A stretch of 64,000 nucleotides of DNA. Source: Takakia lepidozioides (taxonomy: Eukaryota; Streptophyta; Takakiopsida; Takakiales; Takakiaceae). The first letter of the stretch is position 1. Each line of letters starts with the position of its first letter. The notes beneath the pieces are model-generated. The model saw nothing but the letters and a program-made list of their open reading frames with translations, ran no database searches and was not told where the DNA came from. The DNA is taken from the NCBI GenBank assembly GCA_030704615.1, contig CM060731.1:46004001-46068000 (forward strand). The letters run 5' to 3'. The translations under genes were made by a program, and so were the position numbers. This document shows, one piece after another, positions 17,801 to 42,780 of the stretch.

Positions 17801-18025
17801 AAAGCTGAGTGACCATGTGGTGCGGAAGAGAAGCCGCGTAGACTCTATCCATTCTGGACAAACAACAAACTGATATGATGAACATGCACGCATGTCTCAG
17901 GTAAAGCAGCCCAACAAATCAACATTCCTGTGCCTGAAGGCTGTACAGATCCGAATGCTGGAAACTTCGATCCAACTGCCCGTAGTGATGATGGCAGCTG
18001 TACTTATGACTTCAAAAACCTATGA
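14804..18025 (+). CDS. RCA: Rubisco activase, chloroplast, long redox-type isoform, 7 exons
   Basis: AAA+ ATPase that removes inhibitory sugar phosphates from Rubisco in the chloroplast stroma. Exons: 14804-14848, 15317-15636, 16106-16211, 16357-16442, 16734-17206, 17370-17654, 17901-18025. These total 1440 nt, giving 479 aa. The start is the ATG of a 15-codon first exon that opens a Ser/Thr/Ala-rich chloroplast transit peptide; the ATG at 15308 lies in the intron and is rejected. Walker A GGKGQGKS is near residues 166-173 and Walker B LFINDLD near 226-232. The family motif [13 protein letters not shown] spans the exon 4-5 junction. The C-terminal extension carries Cys453 and Cys472, 19 residues apart as in the redox-regulated alpha isoform of flowering plants, so thioredoxin control is likely. 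No second splice form that would omit this tail is evident. Confidence 0.97.
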
Positions 18026-19231
18026 ATTAAATAATGATCTTTTGTTACTGCAGAGCTAGATAGATTGAGAAGTGAATTATCTCCTTGGACCATCTGTTGT
18101 GAACTCTATATAACATGATTTTTGAGGGCCACTTTACATTAAGGGCCAAGTGGTGTAGTGACCAAAATCCCTGTGTATTTCTCAGTTTATACTCTTGGCT
18201 CAAGTTGTCTTAAACCTCTCAATCTCCAATCTACATCACATTAAATCTTCACACTAGACACAACAATCTTTCATAAAAGGGATAAAATTCATGGGCTTGA
18301 AAGAAACGAGTTTGGATTATCCCATTGTCTAGACAGAATAGTAGAGCAACAAATGTTAACATTAATTCAAATATGCAACCACTAAAAAGGTCATTATTTG
18401 TGACTGGAGCTGACTTGATACTGCCATCTGCGAAGATGCTACGCAAAAACTTGTACACCCGATATTTAAAGGTATGCTAATTGTGGTTCAATTAATGCAA
18501 CGCTGGCTAAGGATCCAACATCAACTCAAGAAGCAGAGAAAAATTAAGCAATACAGAAGAATGCAAGTGTTATCGCAAAGCCCACCATCGCTATGCAACC
18601 CACCAGGAGTTCATTTTGCTTTGTGAGTACCGTAATTACATAATATTTCAAACGTACTACTTTCAAATCTTGGAGGTTGAAAAATTGCAGATGCAGTCTT
18701 AACCAACTGCTCATACAAAAAATCTCACAATCCGAGAAGTCCCGTGGAGCTCAGAGAAAGTTTTTTCTTTTTTAGGTGAGGAATCAAACGTGCAACGAGA
18801 AAGGGAAATAAAATACGAAACGATGGATTAAAAGTTAAGGTTGGCTGTCACGCAGCCTAATATACTCTCGAGGAAGGAAGACAGAGAGATGTGTCGGAAC
18901 AATATCAACCCAAATGAAGTCTACATCATGCCAAGTACATTTCTTCACTCTATTCCTAGGTTAGGATCCCTCGCCCCCACCCCGCTAGGAGCCCAAAGCA
19001 TTAGGAATGGTAGTCAAATTTGGAAAGGGAAAAACCTGGGAACCCAAAATTTGGATTACCTTTGGTAGAGGAGCACAGGGACCCCACAAGCCAGTCACTG
19101 GCCCAAGGTCATTGGAGGATTACCATGCGAAATCACCCCCAAAATGGCCAGTGTCTTAACGTTCCACCCTTCACTGTGCGCAACAATATCCATTTTGCAC
19201 CAATAAAGCTTTCTATTCGAGAATGGATGAA

Positions 19232-19440
19232 CTCTATTTCTTTATTCTCATCTCAAAATGTTCAGATCGTCTCTCTTTTAATAGATCTCATTAAGTGGTA
19301 GCTGAAGATCGGAACCAACATTGACATTTTTAGCAATATCAATAACAATGTTACATCCGATCTTCAACCACCTCTCAATAAGATGCCTTAAAAGAGAGAC
19401 ATCTTGAGATGAGATTAAAAGAAACTTCTCATTGTGGACT
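19232..19440. repeat. Long imperfect foldback (about 80-nt arms)
   Basis: The left arm (TCTCATCTCAAAATG ... CTCTCTTTTAA ... GAAGATCGGA, ending near 19313) pairs with the right arm beginning near 19357 (TCCGATCTTC ... TTAAAAGAGAG ... CATCTTGAGATGAGA). The loop of about 45 nt contains a further AACATTG/CAATGTT pairing. A miniature foldback transposon or a hairpin RNA precursor would fit. No target duplication was identified. Confidence 0.6.
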
Positions 19441-20481
19441 CCAATCTTCAATCTGCCCCTCAAAGTCCGAAATATTCCATTAAATGCTAAATCTCTCACG
19501 AGTGATAACTTGGTAGATCTGTCCTTATCATTTTCGATTATACACCAGCATGCAAGGTGAAGCTAAATCCCCTCCCAAGGACACAAATTGGAAAAGCTCT
19601 CCTATGGAAAAAGGAACGTATAACCAACACCACAAATCAAATTTCGCAAACCAAAAATGTGACACTAATGCGGGACCAGAGTCTATACTGCATAACTCTG
19701 GCCACCAGCCCAGCCGATGAAAACCCATCACTTACTTTGATTCCTTGATGCACCATGTTGAAATAGCTCTTGGCCTCTCCTCTCAGTGTGGCCCTTCCAC
19801 GCTATGAGCCAATATAGTGATGTAAAAGTTAAACATGGAGCCAAGGCCTGGGCCTTGGCCTCTAATGTACAGCGGCCAGAAGCTGTGCAAGTTTTTCTAA
19901 TATATAATAAATTTTCGTCTGATGTGGAATGATCTGTGGAATGACATGAGCGTCCTCATCAGAGACGGTCATTATTGGGAGGAGGATTATGTCTGGTTGA
20001 AGGTTTTGGTCATGTTTCAACCAAGTTAGCAGAAGCTGTCACTCTGTTCCATTAACACCAGTAAATGTCAGAAAGCTCAGGTAGATCCCCACCTGTTGGT
20101 CTGATGGGGTTTTTGACCTTCCCCATTATTTTATACCTTCCTTAAATAATTACTCACTTATGAAAGTATCTGCAATTTTTTGAAAGACACTAACAAACAT
20201 GTATCCCAGCTCCTAAACCTGTTCCCAATTTTGGCCGCATGATGCCATTGTATATATTTCCAGGTAGCAGTGCATGGAAGATCTTAAAGAGTGTGCACTT
20301 CATAGAGAAATTACTGACCTATATGCATCATAGATATGCGAGTCTTAAAGGCATAGGGAGTGGCAACTTGCTTAATGAACTTGCGACCCAGTCACCTGGC
20401 CCATCTGTAGAATGTGGTTGACTGAATCCCTTTTATCCAACCTTGCAGGCTCCAGACAAACCTGTGCACTGTCACCCATCT

Positions 20482-20877
20482 TGAACTCGCATGTGGAGTA
20501 TATAATGTGAAAATGTCTGTGCAGCAAGGTAGACGGAATGAGTAAATACTGTTAAAACTTTGCTGTCTATCACATAAATCCCAAACTCCAATGTCCTGCT
20601 GCATCGTACTCTTGAACGAGCATGTTGTGTACATAATGTACATAATGTGAAAATGTCTGTGCAGCAAGGTAGACGGAATGAGTAAACACTGTTAAAACTT
20701 TGCTGTCTATCACATAAATCCCAAACTCCAATGTCCTGCTGCATCATACTCTTGAACTAGCATGTCGTGTACATAATGTGAAAATCTCTGTAGGAATGGT
20801 AGAAGGAATGAGTAAATACTGTTAAAACTTTGCTGTCTATCACATATCAATCCCAAATGCCAATGTTCTGCAGCGGC
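20482..20877. repeat. Tandem repeat, about 3 units of 123-141 bp
   Basis: Three consecutive units share, in order, ATAATGTGAAAAT, GGAATGAGTAAA, CTGTTAAAACTTTGCTGTC and TATCACATA. Units start near 20482, 20613 and 20754. The second has an extra ACATAATGT duplication, and the third is the most diverged. Apparent open frames across it are repeat artefacts. Confidence 0.8.
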
Positions 20878-21471
20878 GTAGTCAGCAACAATTGGCACCA
20901 AAAAGTTGAGTGGAAGTAGGGATTATGTCCACACACCAGTCTCATCAACTGAAAATATGTATGACTTGTGGCATCTGATTCCAGATGTGGTTCACTCCCT
21001 TCTCCTATGGGAAAGGAGACAGGTCTAGGAAGTAACGCTCGGATATGACCAGTCTCACCCTCCCAAGCATGGTCTTCAAATGGTACAGCTGCTGCTCAGT
21101 CCGCAAACCCCCCCCCCCCAACTCTACAGTTTGACCTTCAAAGCAACTTTGTTTAAGTATCCATAAAGTGACCAGTTCCAGAACCTATACATCCAGGTGT
21201 AATGACTGGCCTCAGTTGAAACCATGGGAAGAAGAAGTTCACATTTACCATGACAACAAGAGCATCCAATACTGCTTATGTACAGAGCCACCTGGAAAAG
21301 AGGTAATGAACAATAATTCAGCAATGAAGCTGTGGCTGATTCATGCAGAACAGCGAATTCCTCTTGCAACCTTTGTTTTGTTACTATACTACTGAAAGCA
21401 CTTGAATTCTGCGGCAAACAATTTCTTGTCGCAATCAACACCCTTCCTGCCTTATTGATCCCCAACTGCTG

Positions 21472-24400
21472 TTACCGTCCAAACCAGCCTTTCTGGGGTT
21501 GTACTTCACCACCACCATTCATCAACTTGTCAAGTACAATATTCAGATCCACTGACTGTCCATTCTCTGTCAGCCTTCGCACCACAGCTCTTACTTGGTC
21601 CTTGGAAAATCCCATGACTGCCACTTTCTCAATCACTTCATCAATTGGCACCCGGTTTGTTGATAAAGGTGCTCCCCCTGAGGGACCAGCACCATTAGCC
21701 CCTGCAGGAGGCAATGACTGCTGAACTGGTTGGGCAGTGGGCAAGCGTGGGTAACCCCCACTGCCACTGCTTGGAGCGGAAGGCAGCACTGGCTGTGCTA
21801 CACGGTACACGGAGCTGGTATATCCAGGCTGCCCCATCATCTGTGAATCATACATGGATGGTCCAACCTGGCCCTGGGAATGGTATGGAGGTGGCAGTGC
21901 CAATTGGCCTGAGTTATTCCGACCAACAGGAAGCTCATAGACCTGTGGTCCACTTGGGCCAAGCTGCTGTTGACTCGGCGGCTGAGACTGCTGCATCTGA
22001 GGAGGTGGGAGCGGGCGACTTCCATAGCCTTGAGGCAAGTATGGTGGTGGCGGCGGTGCAAGCTCCTGGACATAGTTGGCCTGTTGAGGGCCTTGGTGAG
22101 GTACCTGAGGGTGAGGACCATAGGGTGGGGCTTCTGCCTGGTGGCTGTACTGTTGTGGCAACTGGGTATGTGGCCCTAGCTGCTGCTGCTGCTGGAGTTG
22201 TGGCGGCTGCTGCTGAGCGTAAAAAGACTGCATTGCCATGGAGTTCTGGGGCTGCAGCTGGTGTGGAGGTGGGCCTGGTGGCAGAGAAGGCTGCTGGTAG
22301 TGGGGCTCTGCCTGTGTTGCAGAAGGTGCCTGCAGCTGCAGCTGCTGGTGCTGTTGGGGTGGTAGCTGCTGAGATGCTGGAGGAGAAGGTGGTGGCTGCA
22401 AAGGTGGGGGGGCAGGGGGGGATGGTAACTGCTGCTGATGGTGAAGATAAGGGGGTGCCAATTGCTGCTGTGGAGGGGCATCCACCTGCTTTGGAGGTGA
22501 GGGAGGACTGGGAGGTGCCTCAAGAGCTGCTTGGACAGGTGCTGGTGCAGTAGGAGGCATCTCGGTCTTGCTCAGCTGGAGCTTTGCAAGCTGCGAGTGT
22601 GCCTCTGATATCTCCTGCCTGTCACGCAATACCTGCACACCCCGTTGCACCTGCCAATCCCGCAAGTTATGTTTCTTCCAGAGCATCATATGTGCCTTCA
22701 CAAGTATGCTAGTGAAGGTAGAAAAACCAACAAAGTGACCTTGTGCATGTCAAACTCAAGGCAGAGGAGCATAGTTACACTGCCACACTAAAAGCTGCAA
22801 TCATATGCCTGATAATGCGTTCAAGACTGAGAAACAACATCTTTTCCTCAATATCCATTCTGATGCATACATGGATTTCAGAGAGAATCCAAAATTGTGT
22901 GGTCCGCTATTAATCTACCCTAATGTTGCCAAAAGGACTAACTTACGTGCAAGCAAAGCCAACAACTTGAAAGAACAAATACCTCTCGGATCATGTTTTC
23001 CAAGGACCTCAGCTTCCCATCGGTAGAACCACTATTATTTGCTGCCTCGCCTTTGAGTTCACTCACCAGATGTTCCAGTCGCTGAGTGGTAGACTCAAGC
23101 TGGGTCAGGCGTCCACTCATGCCCTCCAGCACACGTAACAGGTTGTCGGCATACTTCTTCATAGTTCCTTCCACAGCTGCCACTGTGGCCGCTTCAACCG
23201 TGTCCTTCTCATATGTTGAAGGAGGCTGCATAGTTCGCTGAACATGCGACATTGAGCATAACAGACAACCAACAACCATCAGTACCACTCTATCCATAAA
23301 TGCCTTAACCCTATCGCTTTGAACTTTGGTATTTCTTGCCTTGCAATACTGGGTAGCTGTGTCCCAAGGTGGCCTTCATTCTCACCATGTAATGATATTA
23401 GCCCTTTGAGAGCCACACACCTGGATTTGATTTTGCCAAAGAATCTAGTATTATTTGGTTTGTGTCGAACTATCACTTTGATGGGTGAGACACATCTTGG
23501 TCACTGGATTGGCGACATGACTACTCTTTTTTAAATCAACATCTCACTTCACATTTCAGTTTGACCTCAAACGCTGCCAATTTTACAGGTTGATGCACAT
23601 ACCAGCAGTATCACCAACTGCATAGGGACTTCCACAGAGAGGTTTAGGTCATGCACCACATAATTATTCAACCATAGCTTACTTCTTACTTCCCTCCTCA
23701 CTGTGTAGACTGCCTGAATGTTTACTCATCCCACAGAGGTTTGCAGTAAATGCCACTCAAACCGATTTTGTCAAGATGCCCATATTCTCCAAGTGTACCA
23801 GAAAAAGAAAGCAGACCACAACTGAGTTCAATTCAGCTTTGAAGCTGAAAGCATACTGGCAGTTTTCCATTCTAAGTGGGTGTCAACATTTAATGTACCT
23901 GGTCCCATGATTAATATCCATTCACTCTCTGAAGTACCAATGCCAATGGCCACTAACGATCCTCGGCCCCACGGTGGCCATTAAGCCATATCCATCTCTG
24001 CTACCAGTGCAAACAGACCTCAGGCTTCTATTGTCAAAACAGATACATTCAGGGCATAAGTGCAGGACAGTTTCTCTGGCATCTGCAGAAGCAGATCTAC
24101 AGTAAATGACTTGCCACCATTCAGGTTAATCTAACCCTTGTTAGTAATTACCCACAAATGCGACTCAGATTAGGTCAAATCTGGTAATTGATCAGCTCCC
24201 TGATTACAGCTTTGAGTGGCTCCGTAGCTATCACAACCCACTCAGAATATGCAGTATATGAGTAATCAGGTCATCTGTGCGATAATGTTGACCTCCTTCC
24301 CAATCGCTACATCTAACCTTCCCCCTTCTTCAACGGTGGGATCTGTGATTTCGTCACCAACATGATCCCATTAAGACGGTTTGAACTTCCAAATCATGAA

Positions 24401-24899
24401 ATGGTAATCCTCAATCTACCCCATTTCGTCCCTCCTAACTGCTATATTACAGACCAGAAGTAACAAAATATACCAAGGTCGCAGGGATTTGAGAAGTTGC
24501 ATATGCCGGGGTAGACGATGACTGCCGTCCACGGCTCTCCTCCCCTCGTAATCCTGACGATGAAGCGCTCAACTTGTTCCCTGTAACTGCTGTGCTTGCG
24601 ATTGGCTGAAAATCAAAGTTCTCCTCCCCTCTCATCCCCGGAGACGCAGCATTGAACTTGTTCCCCGAACCTGCTGTACTTGTAATGGGCTGGAAATCAA
24701 AGCTCGGTAGCACATCGTCGTTACCAAAATCGAATTCAGGTAAGGAATTCTCCCTCTTGCTGTGAACGCCGCTGTAAGAGGTGTTCCCACTGGAATTTGC
24801 CGTAGACGGCGCGGTTGTCGAATGCAGCAACTCGAAGAAAGGCTCGTTCTGTGAACCTGCTTGGAATGCAGCCATGCCTGACGATCCCTGGTGATCCAT
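21472..24899 (-). CDS. FLOE: FLOE-like DUF1421 prion-like protein
   Basis: Homologue of the plant FLOE family, whose Arabidopsis member FLOE1 forms hydration-sensitive condensates in seeds. Coding exons on the minus strand: 24899-24474, 23237-22983 and 22650-21472, all phase 0 and GT-AG, giving 619 aa. Residues 1-142 are Ser/Asp-rich and carry LPSFDFQPITS, matching the conserved DFQPI motif. Residues 143-227 form the coiled-coil block (TMKKYADNLLRVLEGMSGRL). Then VQRGVQVLRDRQEI leads into a long Gln/Pro/Ser-rich low-complexity region (about 260-550). The C-terminal UBA-like domain is at about 562-606 (IDEVIEKVAVMGFSKDQV), ending in PQKGWFGR. An acceptor site just upstream of the ATG (exon edge 24916) indicates an intron in the 5' UTR. 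It is longer than Arabidopsis FLOE1 because of the Q/P-rich part. Function in a non-seed plant is unknown. Confidence 0.9.
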
Positions 24900-24916
24900 G
24901 GAACGCAAGAGATCCT

Positions 24917-26296
24917 CTAAAAGAAAACAAAACCCAGATGGTATCAAGCGGGGCAATTAACACTGCAAGTTATGAGATAAATTTATCATCCCAGACCAGG
25001 GTTATACCGTTCACCACCACCTATCGAGTTCACCAGACAGACAGAAACCTTCTCTAACCAGCGAAAGAGTGAGACAAGGAGATTGAGAAAGCCCACAAAG
25101 TAGATGAACCCTGGCACCCTCAATTGGGCATTGAAGAGGGGAGAGAATCCATTTCCGAAGACGAGGGTAACGTGTGATGGAAGAAAGAGAAGCGGATTGG
25201 AAAGAACACGAACAAGACGACGGTGGATGAGTCCTGCCGCAAGCAACCATGCCTTGCAGTCCAGGATAAAGGAATATTTACGCGGTAATTCGTAATATTT
25301 TGTCAGTTTGTTACTAATAAGTTACTAATCCTGCGTTTACTATTCCTCAACCTCCGGCTATCTTGTTATGGATGAATCTCGTCGGACGTAATGGCGCCGA
25401 CGGACACACTAGACCGTGTGTGAGAATGGATGAATGTATGTTTAGCCCAAACTTACCTTCCAGTGACGAGTTAAATTAACATCAAAATATTAAGGAAACT
25501 TTTGAAGAAATAAATAAGTAAATCCGTAGATATCCCCAGCCGCTTGAATTTCCGGGCCACCCAAAGAACGGCTGGCTTTACGAGGGCCGCCCAGTACAGC
25601 CTCCGTTACTAATGTTGTTTTCTAATAAGAATAATAACAATAAATTAAAAATAGAAAAGAAATTAAAAAACAATAAAAAACAATAGTATAACCAAAAATA
25701 AAAAACCAAACAATTAATTTTAAAAACAAAAAGAGTCACCTTACAATTAGCTACGTGTTTAATTTTAATTTTAATTTAGTTTTTATTAAAAATTTAATCA
25801 AGAGTTTCTTTGGAAAAAAGAAAGAGAAAACAGTTTATCTGATTGGTTAAATCTATATTGTTTACTAAACGACTTTTTGGGGACCTGGATAGTTGCACAC
25901 GCACCACGTGGCTCGTTTTCAGACCTCGTTGGTACCACGGGAGTGCTGACGTGGAGTAGAATTAGGCCCTGAAGGTGTTCCCGCCACACCCTAAAATTTC
26001 TCTTTCCCCCCATTTACTCTCTCGATTGTTTTCAGCAGAAATGTGTGGAATGTCTGTTGACCTTGCTGCGAAGATTCTGTCTCTCTCTTCTCATCCTCCT
26101 CCCGCCTCTTTGAAACAGACTTGCTGTTGTCATCGTCTTGTCGCTCGGTTTCTTATACTGCTTAGGATGATCGCATTTCTCTGTCCAATTTAGCGTAAGT
26201 TCACAATTGTATGCGGGATTCTGTGATATGTCTCTTGTGTCTGGAATTTTTCCACCAAGTTAGAAGGCTGTGGGAGGCCTGCTTTGCTGTGCAGCC
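24917..26296. other. Divergent intergenic region between the FLOE-like gene and SMC3
   Basis: It contains the 5' UTR intron and probable first exon of the FLOE-like gene (towards 25250) and an AT-rich block at about 25620-25800 made of A/T runs. The region can serve as promoter for both divergent genes. No extra gene is recognised. Confidence 0.5.
25905..25954. promoter_or_regulatory. Two ACGTGG elements (ABRE-like)
   Basis: CACGTGGC at 25905-25912 and ACGTGG at 25949-25954 lie 38 bp apart between the divergent FLOE-like and SMC3 genes. Paired ABRE cores are typical of abscisic-acid-responsive promoters, and the FLOE family acts in dehydration biology. Which gene they serve is not shown. Confidence 0.35.
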
Positions 26297-40058
<13,762 letters not shown>

Positions 40059-40900
40059 ATGTCCAAGTGATGTCTAATTGTAAATTGTGCGTTTGCTTCC
40101 TGTCATGGTTCTGGAGGATAAAGTGCATTGGGATCTTCTGCCTGCTTTGTTCTTGAGGTTACTTCCTGTGAGTTTTTTGTGGTATCATTTGAGTGAGAAG
40201 TTTTCTGTATGCCGATTGCCACTCCCCCTCAAGCGGGCACATAATGGAATCTGTTGCCAAATGGTATGATAAGCATGACTGTAATTGAGTATAGCATACC
40301 TGCGTTGCAATTCACCTCACATATTGGACTAGTAGTTAGTCACAGTTTTTGGGGTCCACAATTTTGCCAGTCTGGCAGAATAAATTTGGCCGTGAGAAAC
40401 TTGAACTTTGAAAAGTATGAGTGTGACATGCACAGAGGAAGCCTGGAGTGCCTTCATCTTCCAGGCCCATGTGGCTGCACTCTGGCTTAGCCTTTTCCAA
40501 TTGCATTTTTGGAAACAGAGATCATGTCTCATTAACAGCCATGTAAGTTACGCTCCATCAAAACGGAAAATGGGGGTCTACTCTAAACTTTAAGGCAGAA
40601 CAGTACGTGGACGGACGTTCTTGTTTTATGTGGTGAACTCGATGTTCATGTTTCTAACGACGAGAGGAAATCTTCTTTTTCTAAAAAAAAATAAAGGGAA
40701 ACACCTGGGAGCGACAGCTGACAAATCAGGCTGGCCCCTTGATAGTTCTAGCGACAACCGAAGGTCGAGAGCTAGTTTAGCGTAGAGCGTGAATAGGGTG
40801 GCGAAGTTCCAGGTCATTGTAAACACATCATCGTCATCACGCCACGTTGTCATTGTCGTCATTTGTGTGTGTGACGGTTGCAAGGGGCCCGCTTTGGACT
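40059..40900. other. SMC3 3' flank
   Basis: Probable 3' UTR and downstream spacer of SMC3. No further gene is recognised; short open frames here have no domain features. Confidence 0.5.
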
Positions 40901-41022
40901 AGGTAGCATTGGAGAGGAGCCCGGATATAGCAGGGAGGCAGGACCTACCGAGCCGCGTTAGCCGCGAGATGTCATGGCGACCTGCTATATCCGGTAGCAG
41001 GGGCTCCTCTCGAGCGCTACCT
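40901..41022. repeat. Foldback with 34/42-nt arms
   Basis: The left arm 40901-40934 (AGGTAGC ... GAGAGGAGCCC ... GGATATAGCAGG) is the reverse complement of the right arm 40981-41022, apart from a 7-8-nt insertion (CTGCTAC) in the right arm. The loop is about 46 nt and GC-rich. Two 22-bp imperfect direct repeats (TTTTAGGGCAGC...) follow at 41033-41080. A small foldback element or a structured transcript end is possible. Confidence 0.6.
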
Positions 41023-41276
41023 GACATAACCGGTTTTTAGGGCAGCGAGCCAATCATTTTAGGGCAGCTAGCCAGTCAGTTTACCCTTGTATGTACCTAC
41101 CACCACGTTTTCTATCCATTTGGAGCTGTGATATGAAGTTTTCATCCCCGCAACAGGTAGGTAGTTAAAATCTAGTAGGTCGTAGAATACCACATATAGC
41201 ACCCCTCCTCAAATCCAGTAGAAACACGCCACGTTAGCGAGTCTGCTCTAAAAATCGGTTATGGTTCCTCACAAAT

Positions 41277-41524
41277 GAGCATCGAATTGGATGGCGTCTC
41301 TGTAGAAACAGAGAAGGAGTACACGCTTTGTATGCTTGGCTGTACCCTCTTCCCAGCAAAAGAGGTTATTGCAGTGAAACTTCCCCTACTAACCTGCTGA
41401 TAATTCTAGCCTGAAACGAATGTACTCTGGGTGAAGAAGCAAGAAAGCGGATGGAGCATGGAACAGCGCTGGCAGGAGTTGTTTGAAGATACTTCACAAT
41501 GGTGGGACAGTAGCCTTGACAAGG
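41277..41524 (+). pseudogene. Fragment resembling an OSB (organellar ssDNA-binding) PDF-motif exon
   Basis: The segment from about 41400 to a GTGAGC donor at 41525 encodes WVKKQESGWSMEQRWQELF followed by EDTSQWWDSSLDK. This resembles the start of the PDF motif of plant OSB proteins, which bind single-stranded DNA in mitochondria or plastids. A preceding open stretch from the ATG at 41277 is separated from it by in-frame stops, so it is either an earlier exon or unrelated. The expected continuation (PDFKHK) is not found downstream, where a LINE-B begins within about 300 bp. I read this as a gene remnant or a gene cut by the LINE; the identification is tentative. Confidence 0.35.
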
Positions 41525-42239
41525 TGAGCTTCCTTGTGTAGGAGTTCGACTGAACTCTGGTATGATCGTATTGTGTGGACTGGTGAGTGAAGTCAGAATT
41601 TCGCTTTGCTGTCTGTATCGAGGTTGTTCTTCCTGAGCAGGTAGGTCACACACCGATCTCAGAGGGAGGCCACATATTCAATCGTCTGGTTCTCTCTGTT
41701 GCACAGCTTGCCTCCATCTCCCACTTCTTTGACTCATCTTCCGCTTGCAAATCGTTGTGCTTCTGTAGGGGAGCCTGGTGTGTCAAAAGGGAGAGTTCAG
41801 CTGTTGTTTGTGGCAAGAAGCTGTTGAAGACTTCAATCGTTACAAGCCACAACAATGACCTCCTGGGGAACTCCAAGCAAGAGGGGAAATAGAAGTGGTT
41901 CGGTGATGCAAAGCAGCTCTGCGCTCACAGCGAGAGCAGGGAAGACCACATGGATCATCAAGAACAATTCTGCTTCCAATGGCTCTGGAGACTCCATCTT
42001 AGGCAAAGGCCCAACTCCCAATATCACTGCGCAATCGCCTCTGTCAGAAGAAGGAGTATGGGAGGACCATCCCACAGGTGGTCTCTGAGCAGCCGGTGCT
42101 AACATTGGATACAACCAAGCTAAAAGCTCAAGCACAAAAGCTCACCTAGAGGGGGGTCCCTCTGTATTTCCCTGGGAAGCTAAGACCAAGGCTGTGGGTC
42201 AGAAGATGGATAGTTGAACACCTAGGCGCTGAAGGGGGA

Positions 42240-42780
42240 CTGGCCCAGCATTTTTGTCTCTCCATGGGGAGAGGTTTCTACCTGGCTCTCTTTTGTTCGA
42301 CAGTGGAAGCAGAGGCAGCGTTAAGGTTTAACACCCAGATGTCTGCTACAAAGGTTTTCTTGTTTCCATGGACCCACGATTGGGGCCACAAACAGGGAGT
42401 CCTATGGAGACCAAGGGTCATCGTGATACCTTTCCTTCGTGCCACTTACTTAATGTCCCTTCCGGAGATTGGCGCCAGTTTTGGCACATTTATTGGCTCC
42501 CTGAACGTTTTCGAGCCAATTCCAGCACCATCAAAAGTGTAGACAATGAAGCAGTTCATCTCGATCTTGCCAAAGACATTGGAGTGCCAAAACTTGTTGT
42601 GAATCTAATGCCCGAGTCTAAGCCAATATAGGGGCCTCAATAAAGCTCCCGACGCTGGACGACATAGTCGTCTCAATCAAGGAGGAGCTCATTTCTACGA
42701 TTTGCTTCGTGTGCAATGGAGAAGGCCACATTCGCTCCAACTGTCCAAATTTCCAGAGGCAGAATGCTTTGGACGCCTCC
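42240..42780 (+). pseudogene. LINE-B ORF1 remnant with CCHC zinc knuckle
   Basis: Pieces in several frames read GRGFYLALFCSTVEAEAALR, which resembles the DUF4283 region of plant L1 ORF1, and later CFVCNGEGHIRSNCP, a CX2CX4HX4C zinc knuckle near 42708-42752. ORF1 proteins bind element RNA. The frame is broken, so no product is expected. Confidence 0.75.

Larger units (their letters stand above)
18026..21471. other. Intergenic region between RCA and the FLOE-like gene
   Basis: No protein-coding gene is recognised. It holds the 3' flanks of both convergent neighbours, a foldback near 19.2-19.4 kb and a tandem repeat near 20.5-20.9 kb, listed separately. Confidence 0.5.

Noticed and set aside
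20482-20877. Tandem repeat as a CRISPR array
   Set aside because: Units exceed 120 bp with no short repeat/spacer pattern, and the genome is eukaryotic.
21714-22553. 279-codon open frame opposite the FLOE-like gene
   Set aside because: It is the antisense shadow of the Gln/Pro-rich repeat region: Ala/Val/Gly-rich with no domain.
25011-25250. Minus-strand open frames upstream of the FLOE-like ATG as an extra coding exon
   Set aside because: No family similarity; better explained as 5' UTR.
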